From: Nematostella vectensis
Taxonomy: Eukaryota; Cnidaria; Anthozoa; Actiniaria; Edwardsiidae
DNA: 64,000 bases
Direction: 5' to 3'
NCBI RefSeq assembly: GCF_932526225.1
Contig: NC_064036.1
Location: forward strand, 6,641,519-6,705,518
In this document: piece after piece, positions 33,101 through 43,890 of the stretch
Layout: each line of letters begins with the position of its first letter
Numbering within the stretch: the stretch's first letter is position 1
Position numbers and translations under genes: made by a program
Notes under the pieces: generated by a model
Database searches by the model: none
Told to the model about the DNA's origin: nothing
The model's input: the letters and a program-made list of their open reading frames with translations, nothing else

Positions 33101-36100
33101 CTTGCCGAGGCACCGAGACCCGCGTTTCAGAATCCGAGCCCAAGACTTTTGTCAAATTTCGGAATCCGAGCCCGAGCTTTTCCGGGCTCTTAAAAACCGT
33201 GCCCGAGCTTTGTTTCTTTTTTTTCCCGAGCTTTTTACGAATAACTTGCTATGAGGTATGTCATAAATATCAGTTGAAAAAAAAATAAGTAGAGTTAAAA
33301 TAAAATCTTGCTACAGTAGTTTAAGTTTCTGTTAAGAGCGGAAAGACACGAGACTCGGAAAAGAAGGGGAAACTCGTAGCATGGTAACAATATAAAACAG
33401 ATCGCGTTTAACCCATTGACTCCTGGCTTTTTTGGAGCTGAATTTACAAAAAACAGACTGAAAACAGATACCTCCCCCCCTATTCTGACATTTATACAGC
33501 CCGCCAAAGTCGAACACAGCTGCACCTAGTCAGCGGTATCCAAGCTTTCCAACAGTGCTTTGCAGTCCCCACTTTTAATCCCTCGTCGTTGTGCTGAAGC
33601 CAGCACAAGTTGATGGTTGCTTGTATTTTTCCTCAAAAACACAGCTATGAGCATATTAGGAGAGTGTCTCAGGACATCATGAAGTCTTTTGGGGCATAAT
33701 TGAGTCCTTTGCTTATGGATATTTGCAAGCAAAGGTGGATTCATGATGATTTTTTCTTGTTTGGCTTTGCCCGGATGAGAAAATAATTTTCTAATGAATC
33801 AACACAGCTCTCCTAAATGCTGTCTTTTCTGAAACCAAATTGATTCCAAAATTGTTTACACTGCTATTCTGGGTCTGTATGAGCTGGAATTGATTTGTTT
33901 GGCTTCGGGGTGAAAAGACTTATTAAAAAAACATCTGACTTTGGGGAGAGGAGTGTTGACTGGCCCTCCCCTCGTGAATTTTCCCATGGATCTCCCAGAA
34001 CGCTTTGCAATACGTAAAGATATTTTCGTGGTTGTACAATCCTTCAAGGAATGGACATTGTGTTTTGAGGCCAAGGAAATGTACCTGGAGGATCAGAATA
34101 AAGGTATCTATTTGTGTCTTGAGCTGTGTTTGCTGATCTCTCTCCCTTGTGTGGTTTTTTGAGTGTTTTATTGAGACGGGTGATTCTGCTTTTCTCTCCT
34201 TGTTCGATTTGAGATTTGTCAAAGAACCTGTGCTATTATTTGGCTTAAGAGTAGATGCCAACACCTTGGTTGGATGCATATCTACAAGACCATTTATCCC
34301 TTAGACTGATGCCTGAGTATCTTCATCTTGTTGTGTTTATTTTGAATTTATGAATTTTTTGGGTTGTGGGTACTTCCCAAAGCCGTTACAGGCCGGTTGA
34401 GGCGTCAATGTGTTAACAAAAAAAGAGACTCAGAGATCGCGTTGAAAAAATCCGAGACTCCGAGACCGTGATAGTAAAATACAAGGCTCCGAGATTTCGA
34501 GACGTGTGTAAATAATGACGAGATTCCGAGACTTTGCGAAATTTTTGTGAGACTTTCGAAATTTCAAGGAACCCATCAACGCTGCCCCTTACATACACAT
34601 TTAAACTCGTAGTTTTTCTCTAAAATCACTCTGTTGTCAAGGTTGTTGAGCTGCATACCCAAAAAGAACGTTCTCCCTCTACAGTCTTGATGGCTTAGTT
34701 CCCTTTATGGCTGACACGTCTCATCCCAGGAGCCCCAGGAAAAGAGGGATAGTAAGGGCGAATCCTGACACGCATAGATGATCAGGAGCTTGAAATGCTA
34801 CCAGCATTGACAACATTTCACTTGCCTTTGACACCTTACCTACAGATTTAAAAGTAGCACACATTCTAGATGCGATAAGATCATCTATACCTGTAATTTT
34901 GTGTTAAATTTATTTATTTTATTTTTTAGCAGCGACACATGGAAAGTGTTCTACCATTTCGTTGGGGCGACACCAGGATCGACAGACTTGGCCTTTTTCC
35001 TCCAGCGCCTCACTAAGGAGTTAGGCTCGGCTAAGGTATTGTGGATGCAATGTGTTTTTTATGTAAATACCCAAACGCACAACATGAGAATTTCCATTTG
35101 GTATCTTGAATAAACCCCTATATTTTCTATGCAACTTATAGACCCTTTAAAAAAGTCGTTTACATCAGAATCATGTCCTTTTTTGTGTTTTTTTTTTACG
35201 AAAAAAGTGCCAATCGCATGAAATCCACTTTGATATTTTTTAGTACATTTCCAAAGCAAATGGAACCTTTTTTTAAACTAATAGCTTAGTTTCCCTAGCA
35301 TGCGATCGTTGAATTTAACTTTGTTTTATACATTTGACATGTTGTTATTAAAATGAGTCAAAGAAAGAAGGTTTGATTTTTTTCCATGCATGTCACAGTA
35401 AGACATGGAAAAAAAAATAAAACAATATGACAATGCCTTCAATTTGATTGGTTAAGAATTTTGGATTTACAGTTTTTATATTTTTTTACTTGTTATGAAT
35501 GACTGTTGCATGTTGTCCCACAGATGGATGTAGTAAGTGATCTGGATTCACTCGTGCAGTTGACCAACAGCCTTCTCTCCAACCCAAACACCAAGCCCGC
35601 CATCATCATCGTCGATGCCATTAACCAGGTACTGTATGATCAACTCGAGCTATCTGCATCCTACCCTTGGCGACAATAGAATAATACTCTGCTGACCATA
35701 CGGGATCCCACTTTTACTATATAATAACGACTGAACGTAATTGGTAGTCGTGGCATTCCTGTATTGCCATATGACCGTACTGCGGCTACGGAATTGCGTA
35801 TTGCCCCACGGAAAATATTCGAAGCCCGGCATCGACCACAAATCACCTTTTTTACTTTTTTTACTCCCCCTTTTTACTGATTTTGTTTTCCTGAGAAACG
35901 TATTACTTATCGAATCACCATTTCTGTGATCCGTTTCGTCGAACCCCGTTAAATATTGATACGTTCCTCTCATTACTCTTTCTCTTCCGATTTGTTGATA
36001 AGAAGTATACTCAGCCCCTCATTCACGGATCCTTATCTTTCTAGCCAGCTTGGATATTTATAAAATACGTACTTATCATTGCTCTCGTACCTCCTTTCTC

Positions 36101-36858
36101 CCTTCAGCTTGATGATGATAAGATCCAGTATCTGACGCGATGGCTCCCCGAGACTCTCTCCCCAAATATCCGTGTAGTGCTTTCCATGATTGACAACACT
36201 GAGTGCCATAGATTGCTAAGAGCATTCAAGACAGGACCCAGGGAAATTCTTTGTGGGGAGTTGGATTATTCGTCAAGGAAGGTAAAATTAAAGGATTTAC
36301 AATTATTGGTACTTTGAGTCATATGTACTGACACCTTGCAATTGTCGACGCCTTCTCTTAGTGGTTCTACCGAATTGAATTTTACCTATTGAATTTTAGT
36401 TTTTTTTTCCTACCAATTTAAGATAAGGCCTTTGTGTGAGTGCTTGCCTTTGTGTTTAGTTCTAGGAACATTTTAAAAACGTACTATGGCGTGTCAATTG
36501 CAGGCAATTGTAGAGAACATTCTCAAGCTGTACAACAAGAGGTTGGATGACCAACAGATGTCACTGCTGTTGAAGAAGGAGGGCTCAGCGAATCCTCTGT
36601 GGCTGACTTTAGCGTGCGAGGAGCTCCGGGTATTTGGGCACTTTAACATGATGGACGAGAAGATCAGTAGTCTCAAGAACGATCTTATCAGGTAAATGCG
36701 TGTAAGGTTTGCTTTATATATGTTCGGGATGTATGCTTAGGCTAGTGCTTACCTTTTGCTGCTCGGTTAGACTTTCTCAAAGTCAGTTTGTCTGCTTTTT
36801 AGAAATGGCTTTTGCTGTACAACGTCCTCTCCGTGCTCCCGTTTGTTTTGTTTTTTTC

Positions 36859-36902
<44 letters not shown>

Positions 36903-39900
36903 TTGCTTTCTGAGGAAAATTCCCATGAGATCGCCGCTCTTATTAGGGAGAGTCAAAGAGGGCGACTTGGGGCAAATCTAGTGCTCGGTTTGCTTTATAC
37001 TTTTTCATTTTTAATAATGTTTCGTTCAAAAATATCTTTGCAGCTTGGAAGAGCAACTTCTGACGCGTTTTGAGCTAGAAAATGGAGGTCCCATCGTCAT
37101 TGGTACTGTCTGCTTGTTGGAAACCTCTCGGCACGGCTTACTCGAGACAGAGCTTCTACAGATGCTCGCAGACGAGACGAATATCATCCCGCCGGCCTAT
37201 GTGGAGGGCGATGATGAGCCGACAGCCACGCAGGTGCAAACAAACGGAGATGGTAAGATTGGAATAGACAGGGGAGAAGTCCATCTTCTGTGGCTCTGCA
37301 TGGTCGCATACCCAAAAGAGCACTATTTTTTAAACGTTCTGAACTACGTGGTGAACACAGAGCGCCTTACGTAGTACGTGGTTAAGATCACTTATGTAAA
37401 TGCCGAGCAATTAAAGCCGCATTGTCACCAGTTTACTTCCGGTCGATAACGTAACAATCTCCGATGATTTTTAACGGAAAACGCGAAAAATATTTCAAAA
37501 TATTTAAAGCAGTGTTTATTGAAAGTTTCTTTGAGGATGTGATTGATAATTTAGGGCGGATGGCCTGTTTAATATCTCGGATTTTAATAGATTCTTTTGT
37601 CTTTTAACGATTGAGGTTTCCGTCGGACCTCCGGAAGTAAACTGGTGACAATGCGGCTTTAATCTCAGTCGGCGCCCGTTCCTTTCACATTTTGGCTTTG
37701 GTTGTATGCTACTTAAATTTTCGAATCCCCCCCCCCCCCCCTCCTTGCTTGTGTCTTCATCTCAAGCTTACGCAAGCTATTATCGTATGACTTGCTATAA
37801 CTTACTGAGAGTCCTTTTCTTTTAGAATCTGGAAACACTGTCTCGGCCAACCTCCAGAAAAAGGTTGACGAGACTTACGTACAGAAGGAAAAGAAGGATG
37901 AGGATGAAGAGGATGAAGATGGCAAAAATGATAAGAAAGATGGGAGAGTGGAGAACAAGAAAAAAGTCAAGACTTTTCTTCCCGCTGCAAAATGGGCGTT
38001 GGTCTACCGCGCCCTTAAGCCCCTGCTGCGACCTTGCGGGGACTTGGGCGAGGGGCGACTGGATTTCTACCACCGGTCTATCAGTAAGGCTGTCAGGAGG
38101 AAATACTTCAGTGGGTCTGATGGCTACGTCAAGCATATGTACGCATTCTGGCACGGAAGGCACGCCGAGTTTTTCGAGAATTGTGACGACTTTGATAGAA
38201 AATCTGAGGTAATGAAGGGTAATGGCTAGTGGCAGAACCAGTTTCTATATATCATTTTCCTTTGCATTATTTTCGTATGAATTTACAAAATACTTTTTCC
38301 AAAAAATAAAGCTTCAGCTATGTTGAACTGTAGATTGGACAGCGCAAGTGGATTCTCTTTCTGCTTGCGCTATAGCTGTTAGGATTGTATAATGGACGCT
38401 AAGAAGTCGCGAGAGATAGATAAAATATTTAAATCAGGGCTCAGCTCTCTTTTTACTCTAACAAACTAAAATAACATTTATACTTACAAAGGTTTGCCAG
38501 ACTTGGGCTGTTTAGAATGATCTAGACGATCATATGCTTATCTCCTCCTAGGAATTGCCCTATCATCTTGAGCAGCTGTTGGACCATAACAGGTTAACCC
38601 GGTGCCTGCTGGACTGGGAGGTGTTCAGTCGTCTCTACAGCGAGGACTTCAGCATCGACTTGCTGCGCTCTTGGCAGAGGGCTGGAGGCTATTCGTCCGC
38701 GGCCTTGCTGTATAAGGAGGCCTTGCAAGTACTGAAGAAGGACGAAGTGCCCTTAGAAGATTATGCCCACAAGATGGAAATGGTCATCAATTTCCTGTAA
38801 GTTCTGAATCATGCTAGTTTAATAATGAGAAGGATGAAGTGCCTTTAGAGGATTACGCACAAAGGAAATGGTCTTGAATTTTCTGTACTGTTGTACTTTT
38901 TCTAATAAAAAAGGTTATAAATGCACGTAGCAAACAACTAATAAATAGATATATATTGCTTAGTGATTAAAAAATTCTTCTTATCCGCGACTACCTTGGC
39001 AATTGTAAATATCCAACCATTGATGTTCAATTAAGCTGACTTTTTCAACCTTGTACTTGAAACAGGCATAACAGGTAATCGATGGACGTATTTTCTAAAT
39101 TTGATTAAAGATAACAATTGAAAAATAGCTGCGGTAGTATACATTGTATAGTGGAAAACATACTTCTGATGAATAATCAGATTTAAATAATAGGCACATT
39201 TATCCACTTCACAAACATCAAACTTTTATCAGGAAAAAAGTATGACAATTAGTTTGTTTTCCACAGCATTCAAGCGGGCCAGTACTCCGAGTCGTACGAA
39301 ATGTTAAAGGAGCGGCTGGAGATAGAAGAGAAACAGCTTGGTGCACGCACAGAGCACCTGGCAAACATTTACCACCTTATGACCAAAACCAAGAGCGAGG
39401 TAAGAACCTAAGCATGCTAGTCACATTTGTTACATGGCTTGCATGTTCTTACTATCGCTAGAGCTGGAACATTGTGACTTGTATTCTTGGCCTCAAATAC
39501 TTGAACATTAGGACGTTGGGTAACCATGGCCTCAAATTCTTGAACTTAAGACGTTAGGTATTCATGGCCTCAAATGCTTGAAAATTAAGTCGTTGGGTAT
39601 TTCTGGCCTCAAATTTTTTAACATTAAGACGTTGGGTATCCATAAGACGTTGGATATTCATGTCCTCAAATGCTTGAACTTAAGACGTTGGATATTCATG
39701 GCCTCAAATGCTTGAAAATTAAGTCGTTGGATATTCATGGCCTCAAATACTTGAACATTAGGATGGTGGGTATCCATGGCCTCAAATACTTGAACTTATA
39801 ACGTTAGATATTCATGGCCTCAAATTATTGAACATTAAGACGTTGGGTATCCATAAGACGTTGGGTATTCATGGCCTCAAATTCTTGAACTTAAGACGTT

Positions 39901-42578
39901 AGATATTCATGGCCTCAAATGCTTAAAAATTAAGTCGTTGGGTATCCATAAGACTTTGGATATTCATGGCCTCAAATGCTCGAACCTAAGACGTTGAATA
40001 TTCATGGCCTTAAATTCTTAAACATTAAGACGTTGGATATTCATGGCCCCAAATTATTGAACACTAAGACGTTGGGTATCCATAAGACGTTGGGTATTCC
40101 TAGCCCCAAATTCTTGAAAAATTTAGACGCTCGGTATTCCTGGCTAAAATTTTTTGAACATTTTATCCTTTTTTCTTATGACCATAACAGATTGTGAAGA
40201 ACCACAACTTTGTGACCATGTCTCAGCTGGAGGAAGATAAAGAGATCGTGCAGATTGGTAACAAGTCTCTGAGCTATCGAAACAAGCTACAGGGAGAAGA
40301 ACACGAGGTAGAATAAAAGAGCGGGGCTATGCATTTTACTGTATGATAGGGTGTGACACATGTAAGCGACTATTTTTGTTAGGATAAAAACATTGTGTAA
40401 GTTGCCGTTGACTTGGGGTGGGCTGTAAAATGCAGTTGTAGGACAAGACATATCGAACGTGTCATAGAAGGGGTTACCCCTTACCCAATATGCATAGTGC
40501 TTTGGTAGGGCAAGTCATGACATTGAATGGGGTTGAAAGGGTAAGCTGGACGTGTGAGGTAGGATGAGATGCGAGGCTTGTTGTGCTGGAGTTATTGTAG
40601 TGGCAGTACATAAAGTTTAAGTGTCTCGAATGCTCTTCTCGTTCATACAGCACAAGAAAGCATTGATGTCCATCCTGATCGCTCATCATCTAAGCATCGT
40701 GGCTGATCTTGACAGAAGCCAAGCCGAATCAGCCAGAAAGGAATGCTTTCAGATGATAGACGAGGCTATCGCAATCTTCGAAAAGGTAGGGTCCTCCTAA
40801 CCTAATTCGTGGTGCATTTGGCAGTGTTGTTCAGTAGTGCTAGTGCCGGGTTCCCATTGTGGGATAGCAGACCTCACGAGATCCAATCAGAGTGCACAAT
40901 ATATGATGTAAGCAGGGGGCTACTCCTTTGGTCGCTAGAAAAGTGGTATTTTCTAAAGATTTCATAAAGCTTTCTTTACATCTCATCTCTGATGTCATGT
41001 GTTTAGCAAGGAGATATGGGACATGTGGCTGAAGCGATCATGACCAAGTCCTTCATCAACCCTCGTCACACGAGGTACTTCAAGGAAAAAGAGGAGGTAC
41101 GTGGAATAATGGTGATCTTGGTCTCAAGATTTTAATAATGAAAAATAGCTTTTCAACCTGGTTGGCTAATTCACAGTTTCAAAATTTTGTGTTCTTGCCC
41201 GCTCTTGGAAGAGGTGAGGCGCACACTGTATGTTCAACTTGGCTAGGTACTGTGAGGCAGAGATTTTAACTACAACGCTGTATCTGAAAGCATTTTATTG
41301 GATGCAATTTCTTTATTGACTAACAACCTGCATTATTAGTTAAGTAACTAAATGCTTTTCATGTTTCAGATGTTGCAGAAGGCATTCGAGCTTTGCCTCA
41401 AGACCTATGGTGAGAAGCATATGCTGATGCTACGACTGTACTTGAATATCGGCATCCTGTATGAAGACAACAGGGACCTTAGCAAGGCCTACGATTACTT
41501 TGTAAAGTGGAACGAGACGTGTATGGAGGTAAGAAGCAGAACAGACATTAGGGACCTGAAGCAAGGACGACGACGACGGCTAGGGCAACGAAACCGAAAC
41601 AGATTCCTTCGCACATTGCGACCAATTCCAATTTAATTGTAATAAAATTAGCAAAACAATATAGAGACATAACAATATACTAAGGACATCATTTCTACTG
41701 TAGCAGACATAGTTAGAGGAGTTTACAGTGCAAACGTCCCCTTCCTCAATTGACCGTGAAATTGGGAATTTTCACTTCGTAGTTTGGTGGAAAATGGCTG
41801 AAATTTATCAGACAGAACGTATTTCCACGTGATGTTATTTTTTGAATTCTGAGTCAAATTCCATTGTTTTCTGCCATCGTCGTCCACGTTCACGTCGTAG
41901 TTGCTTAAGGTCTTCTATTCCTTCCTAATTACCTAAGGGTTCAAATACCCTGGGGAGGGGAGGCTCTGTAATTTTCAATCACCCAAAGGAGGACTCTGGT
42001 CCTAAGTCAAAATCTTCCCTCCATTATCAGGGTATTTATGAACACTTCCTAAGCCACCCTGGTGGTCTAAACTCTGTCTTAAGATATATCAGCCAGATGA
42101 CCAAGATAGTCACATGTTTCATACCTTTTTCATAGATTTTTCAGGCTAGCTTGTGGATTTTGAGATAACCATGGCAAAAGAAATATGCTCATGTTGACCA
42201 CACTCTTGAAAGATGGCTGTTCATTTGTATTTCCTCCCCCTCTTCTTACCACACTCCCAAAAAATAGTGTCATGAAGTGTGTTTACTTACACCCAATATA
42301 TGTGAAAGAATTAAGGCTACACTTGATGATATATAGCCAGGATTTGCTGGGAAGTAAAAATATCTGACTACTCTTTACTAAGAAATGACCCACATAAAAT
42401 TATTGGTATCCCAGTTTACTGTCGATTTTCCATAAATTGTGTTAAATTGTTATTTAATTGGATTCAGGTACTTGGCCCCTCCCATCCCAAGACTAAACGG
42501 TCCAAGGACACACTAGAAGAGGCTGCCTATGTCCGGATACGAGAGCAGAGAGAAAGACAAGCAGCTGGTACTGCTTAG
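27105..42578 (+). CDS. DUF4062-NACHT-TPR STAND NTPase (NPHP3/TTC41-like), 22 exons, 1136 aa
   Basis: Exons: 27105-27494, 28537-28605, 28711-28817, 29417-29550, 30101-30234, 31140-31268, 31890-31982, 32413-32469, 32831-32973, 34930-35035, 35524-35628, 36108-36281, 36504-36691, 37044-37252, 37826-38208, 38552-38796, 39267-39399, 40191-40307, 40651-40785, 41007-41096, 41370-41528, 42468-42578. All have GT-AG ends and join in frame (3411 nt). MGCGTS at the start fits N-myristoylation (G2, S6) plus palmitoylation (C3). DUF4062 spans about 110-230 (RLFVSSTFRDFHEERE, ECDLRWG). The NACHT-type NTPase has Walker A GNAGSGKS (389-396) and Walker B AIIIVDAINQ (480-489). An acidic/basic linker lies at about 690-730, followed by helical TPR-like repeats about 800-1095. 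Such proteins act as membrane-tethered scaffolds (nephrocystin-3 in cilia) or as immune-type STAND ATPases; which applies here is open. The acceptor of exon 10 is a TAGCAG tandem site (34930 or 34933). Confidence 0.85.
29828..30078. mobile_element. G-rich MITE in intron 4
   Basis: The left end AGTAGCGGATCTAGGGGGAG and the right end GCTAAATCTGCCCCTGCC are imperfect inverted repeats. The interior is a G-run, then AGGGTTTAAAGGGTTTAAAC and CCCCCCTCTTGGGCTGCCC. The same GCGGAT(C/A)(T/C)AG signature is at 49434 and, inverted, near 31520 (GATCCGCTCCTGGGCAG), so it is a family. Confidence 0.6.
31585..31928 (+). repeat. Four tandem copies of an intron end plus exon 7 start
   Basis: The 86-87 bp unit runs from CCTAGTGTTATATACATATA through TTTGTTTCAG and into GTGTTTAAGTTTTTCAAGGA. 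The exon-proximal starts are 31631, 31718, 31804 and 31890; only the last runs on into the full exon 7. Copy 1 has TAA after TACCAG. Copy 2 changes Arg to Cys (GACTGT). Copies 3 and 4 are nearly identical except for one intronic base. Every copy retains a polypyrimidine tract and AG. Confidence 0.95.
33076..34588. mobile_element. hAT-like non-autonomous transposon in intron 9
   Basis: The flanks TTACATAA (33068-33075) and TTACATAC (34589-34596) match in 7 of 8 bases, the 8-bp target duplication of hAT elements. The ends GGGGTAGTGCTGGGTAAAT and the reverse complement of AACCCATCAACGCTGCCCC are inverted repeats. Subterminal regions contain many CCGAGAC/CCGAGCC repeats on both sides, typical of hAT transposase-binding sites. 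No hAT transposase is present; the interior is occupied by a second element. Confidence 0.8.
33412..34412. mobile_element. piggyBac-like element nested in the hAT-like element
   Basis: It is bounded by TTAA on both sides (33408-33411 and 34413-34416). The ends CCCATTGACTCC and, inverted, CACATTGACGCC match at 10 of 12 positions. TTAA target use and CCC-type ends are the piggyBac signature. Frames inside (e.g. minus 33923-34279) are short and not recognisable as a transposase, so it is non-autonomous or decayed. Confidence 0.75.
36846..36900 (+). repeat. Poly-T tract in intron 13
   Basis: About 40 consecutive T preceded by GTTTTTTTCG, 140 bp upstream of exon 14. It may be a poly-A tail of a minus-strand retrocopy, but no attached element was identified. 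Confidence 0.8.
37411..37662. mobile_element. TTAA-ended MITE with 31-bp perfect inverted repeats (intron 14)
   Basis: The left end TTAAAGCCGCATTGTCACCA then GTTTACTTCCGG and the right end CCGGAAGTAAAC then TGGTGACAATGCGGCTTTAA are exact reverse complements. The 252-bp length and TTAA ends suggest a piggyBac-type or similar MITE. A second, end-truncated copy in opposite orientation is at 43027-43226. Confidence 0.9.
39484..40163. repeat. Intronic minisatellite, 35-40 bp units, about 18 copies
   Basis: Units of the form TTGAACATTAAGACGTTGGG plus TATTCATGGCCTCAAA fill most of intron 17. Some units carry an inserted TATCCATAAGACGTTGG, giving higher-order structure. It ends 28 bp before exon 18. 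Confidence 0.9.
41548..41920. mobile_element. MITE with GACCTTAAGCAA-type inverted ends (intron 21)
   Basis: It starts AGGGACCTGAAGCAAGGACG with iterated ACGACGACGG. It ends GTCGTCCACGTTCACGTCGT, AGTTGCTTAAGGTC, the imperfect reverse complement. The AT-rich interior has no coding frame. It begins only 20 bp after the exon 21 donor. Confidence 0.7.
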
Positions 42579-43026
42579 GATCTTCTATTTTACGACTAGG
42601 CAGCGTGCTTGGTATGGTGAACTGCAATTGGCGCCTTTCAATCACTCGTATTCATTATGTTACAAAACAAAATGGATATCACTCTCAAGATAACTAATAC
42701 TTAAAATGACACATCATCAATTTATATTATTCTGTTCAATTTGAACAGTGATTAGTCATAAATCTTGCAATAATTGATAGGCTAGGAACCTAAACTATGT
42801 GAAATGCCATAATTGCTTTGGCTAACAATACTATTCAAATGTATCTGTATAAGTACTACAAATGGCTATTATAGCCTTGTAAATAGATTAGACAATGAAT
42901 CTGTAATGAATCAAAGAGAAGAGGGGAGAGTTATTTTCCACAAAAGCACAGGTATACAGCCTTTAAGGCAGAGATATACATACTTCCTTTTTGGTTTCTG
43001 TTTTTCTTTTCTGTCAAAGGATAAAA

Positions 43027-43226
43027 ACCTCAACTGTTAAAAGACAAAAGAATCTATTAGAATCCGAGATATTTAACAGGCCATCCGCTCCAAGTTTTCA
43101 ATCAAAGAAACTTCCAATAGAAACACTGCTTTCAATATTTTGGAATATTTTTCGCGTTTTCCGTTAAAAATAATCGGATATTGTTAGGCAATTGACTGGA
43201 AGTAAACTGGTTACAATGCGGCTTTA
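43027..43226. mobile_element. Second copy of the TTAA/GCCGCATTG MITE, one end missing
   Basis: CAACTGTTAAAAGACAAAAG to GGAAGTAAACTGG, TTACAATGCGGCTTTAA matches 37411-37662 read in reverse, with mismatches. It lacks about 40 bp at one end. It lies in the probable 3' UTR or downstream flank of the STAND gene. Confidence 0.85.
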
Positions 43227-43527
43227 AGCATGCAACAACGAAAATCTCATTACCCATCTATATTTTCACATTTGCAATGCCTTATTGGCCTTAAATGTAG
43301 CTTAAACATGGGGCTATAAAGGATTGTTTAGTAGACTGTGTCCATCAAAACTGGCCCTATAGTTAGTTATTATTGTAATTAAAGATCTGGTGTTTAAATT
43401 CTTTTCTACAGGACCTGTATTGTTTCAATTCCTGAAATACTGTATAATACATTTTACTTAACCTTGAATATTATATTTTTTGTTGCAGAATTTCGTATAA
43501 GTTTATATTCTCTTTTTTTCATTAAAT

Positions 43528-43533
43528 AATAAA
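43528..43533 (+). other. Possible polyadenylation signal AATAAA
   Basis: AATAAA lies 950 bp after the stop codon of the STAND gene, in the correct orientation, and is followed by AT-rich sequence. It would give a 3' UTR that contains the MITE at 43027-43226. Nearer sites may also be used. Confidence 0.35.
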
Positions 43534-43890
43534 CTTAACAAAAATGTGTTGATTACATTGGGTGTGGTTTGGAGGGTTCCAGCACTTTCGACAAATAAAG
43601 ATGAAGGCAATAAACAACTTATCCCTAAACCTATTGCTTTCAGTCTTGGACAAAATGCTCTGGTACCTCTACACCCGAGGCTTATGTCAAGAAGTCATAC
43701 CAAGAGGACCATGGAAGATTCTTCAGACTATCTCCTTTTACAAAAGGATTGTTTAGTAATGTGGCCCATGAAAAATACGAACATGTAGCCATTTTACTCA
43801 TTGTCAGGTTCACACTATGTATCTCATCCAAACACAGTTTTGCCCTGTTGTTTGATGCCAAGTTTGTAATATCCTATTATCAAGTACTGT

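Noticed and set aside
39484-40163. Regular repeats considered as a CRISPR array
   Set aside because: Units are degenerate, contiguous without unique spacers, and lie in an intron of a eukaryotic gene.
43546-43788. Plus-strand frames considered as an additional exon of the STAND gene
   Set aside because: They lie after the stop and the probable poly-A signal, without acceptor or TPR resemblance.
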